The position numbers and the translations under genes were made by a program. 64,000 nucleotides of DNA from Rutidosis leptorrhynchoides. Lineage: Eukaryota > Streptophyta > Magnoliopsida > Asterales > Asteraceae. The notes under the pieces are model-generated. The model ran no database searches. It saw only the letters and a list, made by a program, of their open reading frames with translations, and was not told the origin of the DNA. Of the stretch, positions 1 through 11,351 are shown piece by piece; within the stretch, counting starts at the first letter, position 1; each line of letters opens with the position of its first letter. The stretch lies in the NCBI RefSeq assembly GCF_046630445.1, contig NC_092343.1, positions 138,687,501 through 138,751,500 of the forward strand, given 5' to 3'.

Positions 1-1089
1 TATATCTTTAGTCATCTTTTCCATTCGTCTCTCGACAGCATCTATCTTTGCGGAAATGGAATCTAAGTCATGGCTAGAATCGGCTCTAGCTGCTTTAGAT
101 GATCTAACGATATCTTTTTCTTGGTACCACTCATGTGAGTGGGAAGCAGTGTTATCAATAATTTTGTAAGCATCAGTTTCTGTTTTCTTCATAATAGAAC
201 CACCAGCTGCTATATCGATGTCTTTCCTTGTAGTGATGTCGCATCCTTGGTAGAATATTTGTACTATTTGACAGGTATCTAAACCATGTTGCGGACATCC
301 TCTTAATAACTTTCCAAATCTTGTCCACGCCTCATATAGAGTTTCATTCGGTTTCTGTGTGAACGTAACAATTTCTCCTTGAAGTCTTACGGCTTTAGAT
401 GCCGGAAAGAATTGTTTAAGAAATTTTTCAACTAAAACGTCCCATGTATCAATCGCCCCTTCAGGTAACGATTCCAACCAATCTTTGGCTTCTCCCTTTA
501 AAGTCCAGGGAAATAACATGAGATATATCTGTTCATCCTCCACTTCTCGGATTTTAAATAGAGTGCAGATCCTATTAAAGGTACGAAGATGTTTATTTGG
601 ATCTTCCTTCGGCGCACCACTAAATTGGCATTGATTAGTCACCATGTGTAGAATTTGTCCTTTGATTTCGTAATCTGGCGCATTAATGTCTGGATGAGTA
701 ATTGCGTGACCTTGGCCAGTGCGTTTAGCTCTCATTCGGTCTTCCATACTTAAAGGTTCCAGATTCTCCATAATTGAATTTGTTGAATCTGAATCACTAG
801 AGGATTCTAATTTAATGGTTCGTTCCTTAACAATCTCTGTTTGAATGATTGGTGGTTCCGGAGGAAAGTTTAGTGGTTCAGGATCTATGAATCGTCCCTG
901 AATATTCTCCGGATTCTCAATTGTGAGGTCGGGTTCAAAAAATAGATTATCGGAAATTTGAACTGGAGTACTTGGTCGACTGGATGACGATTCTAAAGAA
1001 AAATCAACGGCGATAATATTTGCTAAATGTCTTGATCTAGTTACAGGTGGTGAACGTACAAAAGGTGGTGAACGTCTTGCTCGGTGCAT
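1..1089 (-). CDS. gag: Athila gag, N-terminal 363 codons, open to window edge
   Basis: Retrotransposon gag (capsid) protein, expected to assemble element RNA into cytoplasmic particles. The ATG is at 1089-1087 and I see no stop before the edge. The N-terminus is Arg/Pro rich (MHRARRSPPFVRSPP), followed by an acidic/Ser stretch and then the gag domain containing LFPWTLKGEAKDWLESLPEG. This matches the copies at 43236 and 28463. The last visible residues (MTKDI) lie just upstream of where the sister copy has its CCHC knuckle, so the knuckle is outside the window. The start is chosen because the second full-length copy uses the same Met; the copy at 28463 begins at an internal Met about 105 codons later. 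Confidence 0.85.
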   Translation of the reverse strand, partial: MHRARRSPPFVRSPPVTRSRHLANIIAVDFSLESSSSRPSTPVQISDNLFFEPDLTIENPENIQGRFIDPEPLNFPPEPPIIQTEIVKERTIKLESSSDSDSTNSIMENLEPLSMEDRMRAKRTGQGHAITHPDINAPDYEIKGQILHMVTNQCQFSGAPKEDPNKHLRTFNRICTLFKIREVEDEQIYLMLFPWTLKGEAKDWLESLPEGAIDTWDVLVEKFLKQFFPASKAVRLQGEIVTFTQKPNETLYEAWTRFGKLLRGCPQHGLDTCQIVQIFYQGCDITTRKDIDIAAGGSIMKKTETDAYKIIDNTASHSHEWYQEKDIVRSSKAARADSSHDLDSISAKIDAVERRMEKMTKDI

Positions 1090-2477
1090 TCACTGATTAT
1101 CCTATTAGTTTTTAAAAAGGAAAGAAAAATTATATAAGTTATTCAATTAATAGACTTTTCTGATTTTGCCCACGTTTCGAATAGCCAAAAGATGCAGCAG
1201 AGGGGCAGGATTCGTTTGGTCTCAATATAATTGAGGACTGTTTGGCTCCAATAACCCGGTCCACGTACAAATCCAACTATTACTACGAACCAGAAAATTT
1301 TGATGTCTATCAATTTAACCACTTAAAATAAATTTTTGTAATTTTAAGAAATTTAGATAAGAAGTAGAATAAAAAAAATCTATGTCCTAAAAATTAGAAT
1401 AGCGAGAAATAAGAAAGAAAAAGAGCGTGTCGGAAAAAGATCGAAAAATAAAAATAAGAAAGAAAAAGAGTGACTTATAGAACTTAAAAACACTCGACTA
1501 ACCCAACCTTATTACTATCACTAACTTAAAATTATAATCGCAAATTGAGATTACTAATTGGAATGATAATTGATACATAGGTAAAAGGCGTCTAAAAATA
1601 TTAAAGCTTACAAGTAAAACTATATCCCAAATGGCAATAACTTAAAAAGAAACTAAAACTTAAAAAGGCGTCGCAAAATTCTAAAGCACCGAAATCTTAG
1701 TCTAAAGAAAAAGCACTTAAGGGATTTTACGGCAAAGTCTAAAAATCTATAAATAAAAATATAACTTATGGCAAAAACTAATTTTAAAACTAAAAACTAG
1801 CGAAAAAATACAAATATTACGCTAAAACAATTAAAAAGGGACAAAATATAAAAATATACAAAAAGTTGTAAAAATTACAATTTTTATAAAAATATTATTT
1901 TTATATTATTTAATTTATAAAACTATTAATTTTATAAACTAATTAAACTAATTAAAATTTAAAATACAATTTATTTTAAAAATTTAAAACTAATTATAAT
2001 AATAATTAAGTAATTAGGGTTAATAATAATAATAAATAATAATTACACCGTAATAAATGTTGTTAGGGTTTCTGTGTGGCCCGTGTCAGACGGCTCCGCG
2101 AGTTGCGGTGCTCGAAGCTGGAAACTCCGCGAGTCGCGGGGTATCAAATTTTAGATCAGGAGCTTTCGTTTGACAGGTTTATATTTTATTTTATTTTTTT
2201 TATTTTTCTGTTTAAATTTTCTATTTTAATAAATATATAAAATATTTATATAAATTAAATAAAAACTTATGTTTTAAAAACTAAAATAAAAATAGAAATA
2301 CTTTATAATTTAAAAAAAATCTTAAAAATAGATTTATATATATATATTTTTTCGGTTTTTAATTTTTTTAATTTTTTAAATTTTAAAAAGTATATATTTT
2401 ACAAAAACTAATTAAAACTTAATAAGAAATTTTTTTTTTTATATTAGCGTTGCGCTTCCGGCTTTTAAGCTAGATGT
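1090..2477 (-). other. Athila leader (5' untranslated region)
   Basis: AT-rich region between primer site and gag, homologous to 41759-43235 of the plus-strand element. No convincing ORF. Its one GC-rich spot is the palindrome pair at 2096-2139. Confidence 0.75.
2096..2139. repeat. Pair of GC-rich palindromes in Athila leader
   Basis: CCGCGAGTTGCGG at 2096-2108 and CCGCGAGTCGCGG at 2127-2139, starts 31 bp apart. This is the position where the plus-strand Athila carries its CATGCGATCGCATG pair (27692/27724 and 42088/42120). The first copy has one mismatch to its own reverse complement in the arm (T for C), consistent with CpG decay. Confidence 0.8.
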
Positions 2478-2495
2478 TCCCCGGCAGCGGCGCCA
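2478..2495 (-). promoter_or_regulatory. Primer binding site, tRNA-Asp type
   Basis: On the minus strand this reads TGGCGCCGCTGCCGGGGA, the Athila-type site for priming minus-strand DNA from the 3' end of tRNA-Asp. It lies 8 nt inside the LTR end. Confidence 0.9.
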
Positions 2496-2503
2496 AAAAT
2501 ACT

Positions 2504-4503
2504 TGATGTTATGCGAGGTGTATATAAAATAGCTATTAAATTTTACAAGGAAATACTATTAAATACGATACAATTTTACACAAGATATTTATTTATTTAG
2601 AGAATGGATATACTTAAACCTTGCTACAACACTTATAGGCAGTGTACCTAATCGTACAGTAGTGTAGTTTTTAGTAAGTCCGGTTCGTTCCACAGGGAAA
2701 ATCTTTTAATCAAAGCTTAACGCTATATTAGTTTAATTTTATAAAAATACAAATATATATATATAAGTAATATTATTATTATAAAGGGTGGTTTTTACCG
2801 TTTAATGACCGGTTTGTCGATTTTAAAACTTTAGTCGCAGTTAAAACAAAATGTAAAATATTAAATAAATAAAAGACTTAATGTAAAGCATAAAGTAAAT
2901 AACGATAATGAAATTGCGAATAATAAAAGTGCGATAAAATAAGCTTGCGATAATTAAAAAGTACGATAATTAAAAGTGCAATTAAATACAATAACAATAA
3001 AAATGCGATAATTAGAAGTGCAATTAAATATAAAATAAAGGAAATTAAATATGAAATAAAATAATTATGCTTATTTAAACTTCCGTAATCATGATGTTTG
3101 ACGTGTTGATTTTAGTTTTATGCCCATGGGTTAATTGTCCTTTGTCCTGGATTATTTAATATATCCGTCTGGTTTTGTCCATAACAGTCTATCAATCATA
3201 AATATAAAGTGCGAGTGTCCTCGTCAAATTATCCTTATACCCGAAGTTAAATATTCCAACTAATTGGGGACTTAAACTGTAACAAGATTTTAATACTTTG
3301 TTTAATAATTACACCAGGATGTCGACTGAGTGTAACCCAAGATTTTAATACTTTGTTAACAATTATGCCAAGTGTCCTTGTGCATAATTTCACCCCTATT
3401 TTAATAATTCTAGTGGCTATTAATCCATTCTCGTGTCCGGTTAAATGAACGATTATTCGTACATATAAATACCCCGCCCATCGTGTCCGATTGAGTGTAT
3501 ATGGTTATTTATAGGGACGTTCAATTGTAAATCTTTATATTAAAATTAACAAACTATCATTTAGTTAAACAAATATAAAGTCCATTAATAGCCCATAGTC
3601 TAATTTCTACAAGTGTCGTTCTTTTGTTCAAACCCCAATTATGGTACAAAGCCCAATTACCCAATTTTAGTAATTAGCCCAACATCATGATTACTTCGTT
3701 TTAAATAAGCATAATAATAACTTAGCTACGAGACATTAAATTAAAAAGGTTGAACATAACTTACAATGATTAAAAATAGCATAGCGTTACACGGACAGAA
3801 TTTCGACTTACACCCTTACAATATTCGCTAACATACCCTTATTATTAGGATTTAAAATTAAAATTAAAATTAAAATATAAATTATATATATATATATATT
3901 TACGTATAGATAGATGGATGGATATATATTGATATATAAAATGATCAGAATTCGTTTGCTTTTATAGGGAATTGAGTTCAGGGGGTCTCCGCGACTCGCG
4001 GCCTTTTCTGCCTTCAAACTTCGCGAGTCGCGGAGTTTGAAATTCCAGCTCACCAACTTTGGAGTCTTTCTTGCCGACGGATTTTTATTATTTATATAAT
4101 ATATAAATAATTATAAGAATTATTTAAATATTATATTATATTTATGTGCATAGTTGACTTGTAATTTTTAGTCCGTTACGTCGAGCGTTGAGAGTTGATT
4201 CTGGTCCCGGTTCCGGATTTTCGAACGTCCTTGCGTACAATTTAATATCTTGTACTTTGCGTTTTGAATCTTGTACTCTTGTAATTTTGAGACGTTTCTT
4301 ATCAATAATTGGAACCTCTTTGATTGTATTTTGTACTTTTGAGCTTTTTGGTCGTTTGCGTCTTCAATTCGCCGAATCTGTCTTTTGTCTTCACCATTTA
4401 ATATTTAAACGAATATCACTTGCAAATAGAACAATTGCAACTAAAAGCTTGTCTTTCTTGGGGAATAATGCTATGAAATATATGTTCGTTTTTAGCATTA
4501 TCA
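2504..4503 (-). repeat. Athila LTR (5' LTR of minus-strand element)
   Basis: 2000 bp. On the minus strand it begins TGATAATGCTAAAAACG and ends CGCATAACATCA, the same ends as the LTRs at 25373 and 39790. The TG...CA ends and the adjacent primer site fix the limits. It contains a TATA box and a palindrome pair. Confidence 0.9.
3959..4033 (-). promoter_or_regulatory. Athila LTR core promoter with palindrome pair
   Basis: TATAAAAG on the minus strand (3966-3959). Upstream of it lie CCGCGACTCGCGG (3989-4001) and TCGCGAGTCGCGG (4021-4033), starts exactly 32 bp apart; the nearer one ends 22 bp from the TATA box. The two copies are reverse complements of each other apart from one end base. The TATA function is inferred from position in the LTR. 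Confidence 0.65.
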
Positions 4504-5045
4504 CCAAGCATGGCTAGATGAACATCAAGTAAACAAAAGAAAGAACATACAATCATCATAGTCATAACTTAATGAGAAATGTACCAAAACAAGTGATGAT
4601 TACAATGAAATGAAGTAAATAACAAAGAGCTTCACTAGTCTAACAATAATCTTGAGCTAGCACCTCCAAATTGATCTTTGATCTTCAATGGATGATGAAA
4701 TAGGTTGAAAGTATGTGAAAATTGAACCTAGAGCTGCTCTCCTCACCAAACCCTTATCTCTTTCTATTTATACTTGGTGATAATTTTGACCCAAATCAGC
4801 GTCGGTGCGCCGCACCTTAGCTACAGACAGGTGCGCTGCACCCTTAAGTGGTGCACCGCACCAATGCACGTGTTCTTCAGGGTTCAAGCCCTGTCCACCT
4901 TTTGAGTCCATTTTAGTTATGGGGTGCGCCGTACCAGTGGTTTGATGAGCCGCACCATTTGGCTGGGAGGAGATTCTCTTTGTTTCTTCATCTTGGCTCA
5001 TGATCTATGCTTAATTTTGTTCAATTTTACACCATTTTAAGAATT
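4504..5045 (-). mobile_element. Fragment of another LTR, minus orientation
   Basis: On the minus strand there is a GC-rich palindrome array, then TATAAATAG (4772-4764), then a transcribed-looking T-rich region ending at a stretch with TCTAGCCATGCTTGG, a phrase I associate with Gypsy LTRs. The Athila LTR begins directly at its edge, so it was probably cut by that insertion. The other limit, near the LINE, is not sharp. The family is unknown. Confidence 0.5.
4764..4956 (-). promoter_or_regulatory. Five GGTGCGCCGCACC-like palindromes upstream of a TATA box
   Basis: Copies at 4804-4816, 4830-4842, 4850-4862, 4923-4935 and 4944-4956; the first is the best match, the others have one to four changes. 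Starts are 26, 20, 73 and 21 bp apart. On the minus strand they lie upstream of TATAAATAG (4772-4764), the nearest 31 bp away. Confidence 0.6.
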
Positions 5046-5089
5046 CTAGCATGATCTAGCCATTAATACCGAGTGTAAACCGGAGGATA

Positions 5090-7680
5090 TTGAGAGGAAA
5101 AATATGGATGATTCGAGCAATATCATACACAATCAAAAATGAGGCACTTAAATATTTCGAGACACTTTTCAAATTCAAAAAATGAAAAGGAAGTTGCCCC
5201 TTCGAAAACGAACCACATCCCTCCTATATATCTCAAGCGGATAATCTTATCCTTGAAGCCCGATTTTCTGAAAATGAAGTGTGGGATGCACTACAAGACT
5301 GCGATAGCTCAAAGGCTCCCGGTCCTGACGGCTTCAACATGAAATTCTTCAATAAATATTGGTGGTTGATTAAAGAGGATCTTATTAAATCCCTAGATTG
5401 GTTTTAGCTCAACTCTGAAATATCTAAGGGTTGTAATGCCTCTTTTTTCATGCTAATTCCTAAGAAACCCAACCCAATCGGATTTAACGAATATCGCCCA
5501 ATATGTTTAATCGGAAGTTATTATAAAATCCTCACCAAGATATTATCCAATCGCCTCTCAAAAATTATTCACAAAATAATCGGTATTGAACAAACTGCTT
5601 TCTTGAAAGGTAGAAACATCCTCGATAGTGTCTTAATTGCAAATGAAATAATCGAGGAACTCAAAAGGAAAAAAAACAAAAAGGCCTCATATTCAAAGTG
5701 AACTTCAAAAATGCATTTGATTGCATCGAATGGTATTTCCTTTTCGACACCATGAAGTGTATGGGATTCGGTCTTAAATGGATCAACTTTATCCGAGCTT
5801 GCCTCTCCTCATCTTCCATCTCCATACTCATTGATGGACCCTCGACCATGGAATTCTCCCCAGGTAGGGCCATCCATCAAGGAGATCCAATTTCTCGCTT
5901 CCTCTTCATCATAGCAGCTGAAGGTCTCAACATCCTCACAAAGCGTGCAATTGTAAACGACCAATTTCATTTTATTTGCATCGGCCATGACAAGATTGTG
6001 GTGTCTCATCTCCAATATGCAGATGACACAATATTCTTTGGAGAATGGAGTAAAAGTAATGCAAAAAATGTCTCTAAATCACTAAATTTTTCTAAAATAT
6101 ATTCGGTCTAAAAGTAAATCTTAAAAAAGCAACTTATATGGGATCAGGGTTTCAAAAAATGACGTAGAGGAAATGGCTAACTATACTGATTGCTCGGCCA
6201 GCTCAACTCCCTTCACTTAGCTTGGACTACCCATCGGTCTCCCTTCCACAAAAGCATCCTCTTGGCAACCAATCATTGAAAAATTCGATAAACGACTCTC
6301 GGATTGGAAAGCAAAATCCATTTCAAACGGCGGATGACTAACTTTAATTAAATCCGTTCTCACCAGTATCCCTTTATACTATTTTTCCTTGTTCCATGCA
6401 CCCATTAAAATAATTAACACACTTGAAACAAAAAGAAGAAAATTTTTCTGGGTCGATTCGGATGCGGACAAAAAAATCAATTGGATCAAATAGGAACATA
6501 TTCTCTTACCATATGATAAAGGTGGGTTGAACATCATGTCTTTAAATTGCAAAAACATATCCCTACTATGTAAGTGGTGGTGGAGATTTTTTAACAAAAA
6601 AAAATGCACTATGGGTTAAAATTATATCGAGAATATACGGGGAGGGGGGTTGTACTAACGTTTTTCTAGAAATGTTTCAGGTTGCACAATTTGGAATTAA
6701 ATCATCAAAGCAGGATAAATTACGGACAACTTCGGAGCTAACATCACCAACTCGATAATCTAAAACATCGGAAATGGTAACAACACCAAATTTTGGCATG
6801 ATAACTGGTGCGGAACAGAAAAATTTTGTACTCAATTTCGAAGAGTTTTCATGCTTGAAACCAACAAAAATGTTTCGATAGCGGAACGCCTCACAACAAA
6901 CAACTCGATAACAACCGGCTCATGGAATTGGTCCCGAACACCTAATGGCCGCGTCCTCAATGAACTAACATAAATTAAATAATCTTTTAGCATCCATCAG
7001 CCTCTCCGACAAACCCGACACTTGGAAATGGTCCTTAGATCAATCCGGCATCTTCACAACAAAAGCTTTAGCATCCATACTTGACAACTTAAAACTTGAC
7101 AACTTAAAACTTGACAACCCGTCCACCACTATGAAGACACCAAGAAACAAACAAATACCTTAAAAAATTAACATTTTCATTTGGAGGTCTTTAGCAAATG
7201 ACCAATCATTCACTACATTTTCATTTCCAAGGTCTTTAGCAAAAAAGATTGGTGTGTTGCCACAATCCTCTCCTATTTCAAAACACAATCATTTGCTTGG
7301 ATATCCAAAAGATATAAGAAATCAACAATTGAGTGGCACCAATGGTTCATCAACCCCTCCTACTACACCTCCTTGAATCAACAAAGAACAGGCATTGGGT
7401 AACTCGAAAGCAAAATCCATCCTTGGCCCATTCATGTCTTGGGTCTCCATTCTTCACTTGGTTAAATGGGTAGTAGTTGCCAACTTTGTCATCGCACTCG
7501 TAGTACTATTTAGTTGCCTCTCCCCAGCTTGATGTTCAAGTTCCAGGGTATCTAATTACCCCCTCGCTCATGAATTCGTGTTTATTGTTCTCCTTTCGAT
7601 TCAATATATTGTATAGATTATAGGGCTTTGTAATTTTCTGATATATTAATAAAAATTTTACTTGCTTTTCAAAAAAAGAA
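5090..7680 (+). pseudogene. L1-type LINE reverse transcriptase, dead and 5' truncated
   Basis: Relic of a non-LTR retrotransposon ORF2. From left to right I can read SSKAPGPDGFN (about 5310), an RT fingers/palm segment NEYRPICLIGSYYKILTKIL (about 5488), FLKGRNILDSVLIANE (about 5605), the second palm segment HQGDPISRFLFI (about 5876), the catalytic YADDT (about 6018), then the usual L1 tail GGLNIMSLNCKNISLLCKWW (about 6523). The frame is broken by a stop near 5406, a one-base shift near 5690, and many later stops. The endonuclease is absent. The 3' end shows an A-rich tail near 7660-7680. The left limit is approximate and no target duplication was found. Confidence 0.85.
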
Positions 7681-7874
7681 TTTAATTCTTGAAGAATTTT
7701 AAGTTTTATTTCTTCCTACACGATTCAAATGGCGAGTATTTCTTCTGTTACACCTCCAAAACCAACATGGGAACAAAATCAAAAAAATTTACATGGATTG
7801 TGTACATAGATTGTGTTCATATGACAACATGATGAATTCAACATATCTGCTTCTTCTGGTATTGTTTATCTATC
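7681..7874. other. Unassigned spacer
   Basis: AT-rich sequence between the LINE tail and the MITE. I see no gene or repeat in it apart from the start of the TATC run. Confidence 0.4.
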
Positions 7875-7882
7875 TATCTATC

Positions 7883-8194
7883 CAATGGCGACTCTACATT
7901 GTGGCCCGTGAAGTCACGGGACACTGCTAGTTTGAAAATTATCAGTAGAAAATACCATGTAAATTGTATAGGACACCACTAAATTTAACGGGAGGACCCC
8001 ATATTTTTTCTGAATTTATAGTTTTTCCCTTAAAATGTATAGGACAACATTATATTTAACTACTCGAACCCAATATAATATCCAAACTTGTAGTTTTTGA
8101 AAAGCAAACGACAACTAAAAAATCATTCAAATATAATTAGTAATGAAAAAATTTTGTAGGACCCCATTAACTTTGCATCCTGGAATTGCCACTG
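7883..8194. mobile_element. hAT-like MITE, 312 bp, with 8-bp target duplication
   Basis: Terminal inverted repeats CAATGGCGACTC (left) and, on the minus strand, CAGTGGCAATTC (right), 9 of 12 identical. They are flanked by TATCTATC on both sides (7875-7882, 8195-8202). The 8-bp duplication fits hAT. It lies in a TATC microsatellite, so the duplication alone is weak; the TIRs are the better evidence. No coding capacity. Confidence 0.65.
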
Positions 8195-8240
8195 TATCTA
8201 TCTATCTATCTATTCTATTCTATTCTATTCTATATCTATA
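8195..8240. repeat. TATC and TATTC microsatellite
   Basis: (TATC)n followed by (TATTC)n, directly after the MITE. It continues into the Helitron-like 5' end. Confidence 0.9.
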
Positions 8241-10157
8241 ACCTATTATAAAGCATGACCATTTTCCTATTTGTCACCACCTCCTTAATCCGGCCTCCAG
8301 TTTGACACGTGTTATTACGCGATTGGCTACCCTTGCCATGTCATACTGCTCTGAAATTATGAAAATTATCGATCACTCATTCGTCCATTCCATTCCACAC
8401 AATTGAATAAAAAAAAATTGATCACCAAGACAATCGTCAATTACAAAAACCAAATCGGCCGCCCAATTCAATCAAAATCTACGACCATATATCAGTTATT
8501 GATCGATCATATATCAATTATTAGGGTTTCCACACAAGTAACAGAATCTAAAAACCAAAGCAGCTCTCTCATAACCATATTGATCGATCCAGAGATTAAA
8601 CCGGTAACAATTCATCCTCGGATTATGGATTCAAAGGATTTTGAAACAGATCGCTCCATCAAAGGATTTGAAACAAATTGTTGGATTAGGGATTGCGATT
8701 GCAAATGAATACAATTTGATGAATCAATACACATACACACAATTTTGTGTCTGCGATTGTTGCTACCTTTCAGTAAATTCAATTGTGTTGATTTACTGCT
8801 ACAGATTCTTCCTGGCTGTTGACCTATGATTTTATGTTATGTGCTGATGTTGGTTTTTCTCATCCATTTTCAGCCACGATTAATTTCTAATCTTAAAAGG
8901 TATTGTTCTTTGTTTGATTTAGGATTTATTTGCCTTTTGGGTTTTTTATTTTCTTAGAATTTGTGTTTCCATGTGCCAAACATTATTTAATCATCAAATG
9001 TATTGTTTTTTTTTGTTTGATTTGGGGTTTATCGTATGAAATGAGTTGTTGAATCTATTGTTTTAGGGTTTATCAAATGGAAGTTATTTATAAAGGTTTA
9101 GGATTTTCTAAATTGAAACATAAAAATGAACTCAAGCAGTTATGGATTAGACTCTGTATTGCGCTATATTGAAACAGAAAAATAAACTTTAATGGTTTTT
9201 GTGGCTTTTCGAGGTACTGTACTCAGTTTTTATTATTTATATGTGTTTTCTGAAACCGCTTTCTAATTGTTATGCAATTGTTGTTTATTTTATACATTTT
9301 GTTGCTCATGGGTTGTTTAAATATTGTGGCTTTGTGAATATGTTACTTATCAGTTTGGATTTTGATGTTGAACAACCAACGCATTAGTGTCGATTTCTAT
9401 CATGTCTTATATAAGAAAATAAAGAAGGGGTAGTCGTAGTGGCACTACCCCCGGTGACCCTTATGATATTATTGGTGTGAGTACTGTTTTTCTGTCTGCG
9501 TTAGTGAGTCAGTCATATAATTCTTCAAATGCTCGAGTTGTACTGGGTTCAAATAATTATGCTATAATTGACACTGTATTGTGTTAATGTATCGTGTTGT
9601 TCATTTGAAGAATCAACCGTTGGTGTTAATCCTTTGTATCGAATAATTTTGTTTTGGTTTAAGGTGCTACTGTTGGTTTCAAATTGGATAGACTCCTGAA
9701 ACTTAAAGAAATACGTTCCAGAACGATAAAATGACCCTGTTGCATTTTCTATGCAAGGTATAATACATTTAATGTATTATTGTACGTGGATAAATCAGTG
9801 TTTTACTTTTTCTCATGTTGCATCTGGTTGATCTCTTAGGTACTCGCAGCAAACTACTTGAACTCCTTGATTTTCCAAGGAACTTTGTAGTTTGGAAGCT
9901 ACAACAAAGTTAAAGTTGGTCCAAGGTCACAACAATAATAAAGATATGGCGATTTTGTGAATTGATGAATGTTATAATGAAACACTTGATTGAACGGACC
10001 TATTGGGTTGAAATAACCGATTTGATTAAATTCTTCAAACGTTTGATTTCAAATCCGGCAACCGATTTGATACAATATATAATGAGTATTTGATTTCAAT
10101 AGGAGTTAACTGACACCACTATTTCTTCTAAAACCGTTCAATCAATTCTGTTCAATC
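8229..10157 (+). mobile_element. Helitron-like 5' end and body
   Basis: Begins TCTATATCTATAACC then TTATAAAGCATGACC, followed by an ACACGTGT and a GCGATTGGCT segment; this is the look of plant Helitron 5' ends. The preceding base is T, not the expected A, but the flanking microsatellite makes the exact start uncertain. The body (8400-10157) has A/T-rich intron-like sequence with small ORFs I cannot assign. A 3' CTRR end with hairpin was not found, so the right limit is open. The sequence is interrupted at 10158-10162 by a Copia element and resumes at 18571. Confidence 0.5.
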
Positions 10158-10162
10158 CTTCC

Positions 10163-10463
10163 TGAAGGTATTTCGTATGCCCGAGAGACATATTAAATTA
10201 ATGTGGCTAATATGTTATGATCCAAGTCGGGTCATACCCAATAACAAGCTTACCGACACCTTATAAGTATTTAATCTTAACGATTGGATCGTTAAATAAA
10301 TACGCGACACTTGGATTTTAGAAAATCGGTTTTCTAAAATGTAATCACTTAAGATAAATTATTTGGATAATTTATATATAATTGTTTATAGGTTTAAATG
10401 ATTATGTTGTGTTATATTTTATAAAAAGGTTTATAAAATGTGAAAGTAACAAAATAAATACAT

Positions 10464-10507
<44 letters not shown>

Positions 10508-11334
10508 AGTTTATGTATATATATATATATAACATTATTATATAATATAAAGGATGTGTGCAGAATTTTAGTCTCTAAGACAAGCACTCATGCTCCTTTG
10601 CTTGTTACTTTTGATACAATACAACTCCAAGGCACATGCTTGACTCAATGACCAATATATTCACACAAGTATTCAAGGGGAAAAAAACACACTTAACCAG
10701 AGAATATATTGAGTTATTTTGATTTTTCTCTCCTCTTGAAAACTGCCTGTTCTGGTCGTGATTTTCAGCAGCAAAAGAGGTGGTTCAAGCTTGGTTAATT
10801 AAGTGATTAAGTGTTCTAATTAAATCCTAACCAAAGTACTAGGTGTTGGTTATAAGTTTGGGGTATAAACACTTGAGGTTTCATAGTTTTGAGGCTCCAT
10901 TCATCATCATCTTTCTAGTTGCTGCTGATCAGAATATTGGGTGCAAATAAAAAGGGTTTTAAGCTTGGTTAATTAGCTAGTTAAGTGTCTAAATCTTAAC
11001 TAACTTAAAGGGTGGTGTTGGTGCATCAAAGGATTAGCGTATTGCACACTTGAGGGTTCATTTTGAAGCTCCATTCTTCATCATCTTCATCATCATCTTG
11101 CAACTTTGTAAACCACCCTCAACTAGCTTAAGGAGGTATATATATCTTCTCTACTTGTTATATTAGTAAGCATTTATCCAAGACTTGATATTATCATGGA
11201 ATTTAACTTAATAGCTTTACATATAAACATGAACTTAGCATCAAGCTTCCGCTTGCTTTAACTACATTAAATTGGTTTAATGATCAAGTTAACTATAAGA
11301 ACATGTTGTTTATGAAACTTATTAAATTCCATCA
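10163..11334 (+). repeat. Copia 5' LTR
   Basis: 1172 bp, TG...CA. Contains a TA microsatellite at about 10467-10505. Confidence 0.95.
10467..10505. repeat. TA microsatellite in 5' LTR
   Basis: About 39 bp of TA. The matching tract in the 3' LTR is about 101 bp. Confidence 0.9.
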
Positions 11335-11335
11335 A

Positions 11336-11351
11336 TGGTATCTAGAGTCGA
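11336..11351 (+). promoter_or_regulatory. Copia primer binding site, Met-tRNA type
   Basis: TGGTATCTAGAGTCG just after the LTR. It resembles the common initiator-Met-tRNA site TGGTATCAGAGC with one extra T. The minus-strand copy has TGGTATCTAGATCC at the same place. Confidence 0.75.

Larger units (their letters stand above)
1..4503 (-). mobile_element. Athila-type Ty3/Gypsy element, 5' part, runs off window
   Basis: Read on the minus strand the order is LTR (4503-2504), primer binding site, leader of about 1.4 kb, then gag running off the left edge. The primer site complementary to tRNA-Asp and the gag sequence both match the plus-strand Athila at 25373-44192. It is a different subfamily: the palindromes in its LTR and leader are CCGCGACTCGCGG-like, not CATGCGATCGCATG. 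Only the 5' half is visible, so target duplications cannot be checked. The right flank (4504 on) is a piece of another LTR, so it appears to have inserted into an older element. Confidence 0.9.

Noticed and set aside
2478-2495. tRNA gene fragments at the primer sites (also 27342, 41741, 60475)
   Set aside because: Only 12-18 nt matching tRNA 3' ends, each next to an LTR, so they are primer binding sites.
4188-4517. 109-codon ORF on the plus strand in the Athila LTR
   Set aside because: Antisense to the LTR; the same sequence in the other LTRs gives no comparable protein.
8403-8829. Small ORFs in the Helitron-like body as a host gene
   Set aside because: Low complexity, no known domain, and no splice structure that I could join convincingly.
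10382-10651. ORFs made of Tyr/Ile repeats over TA runs (also 17572-17907, both strands)
   Set aside because: They are translations of the TA microsatellite in Copia LTRs and have no coding character.
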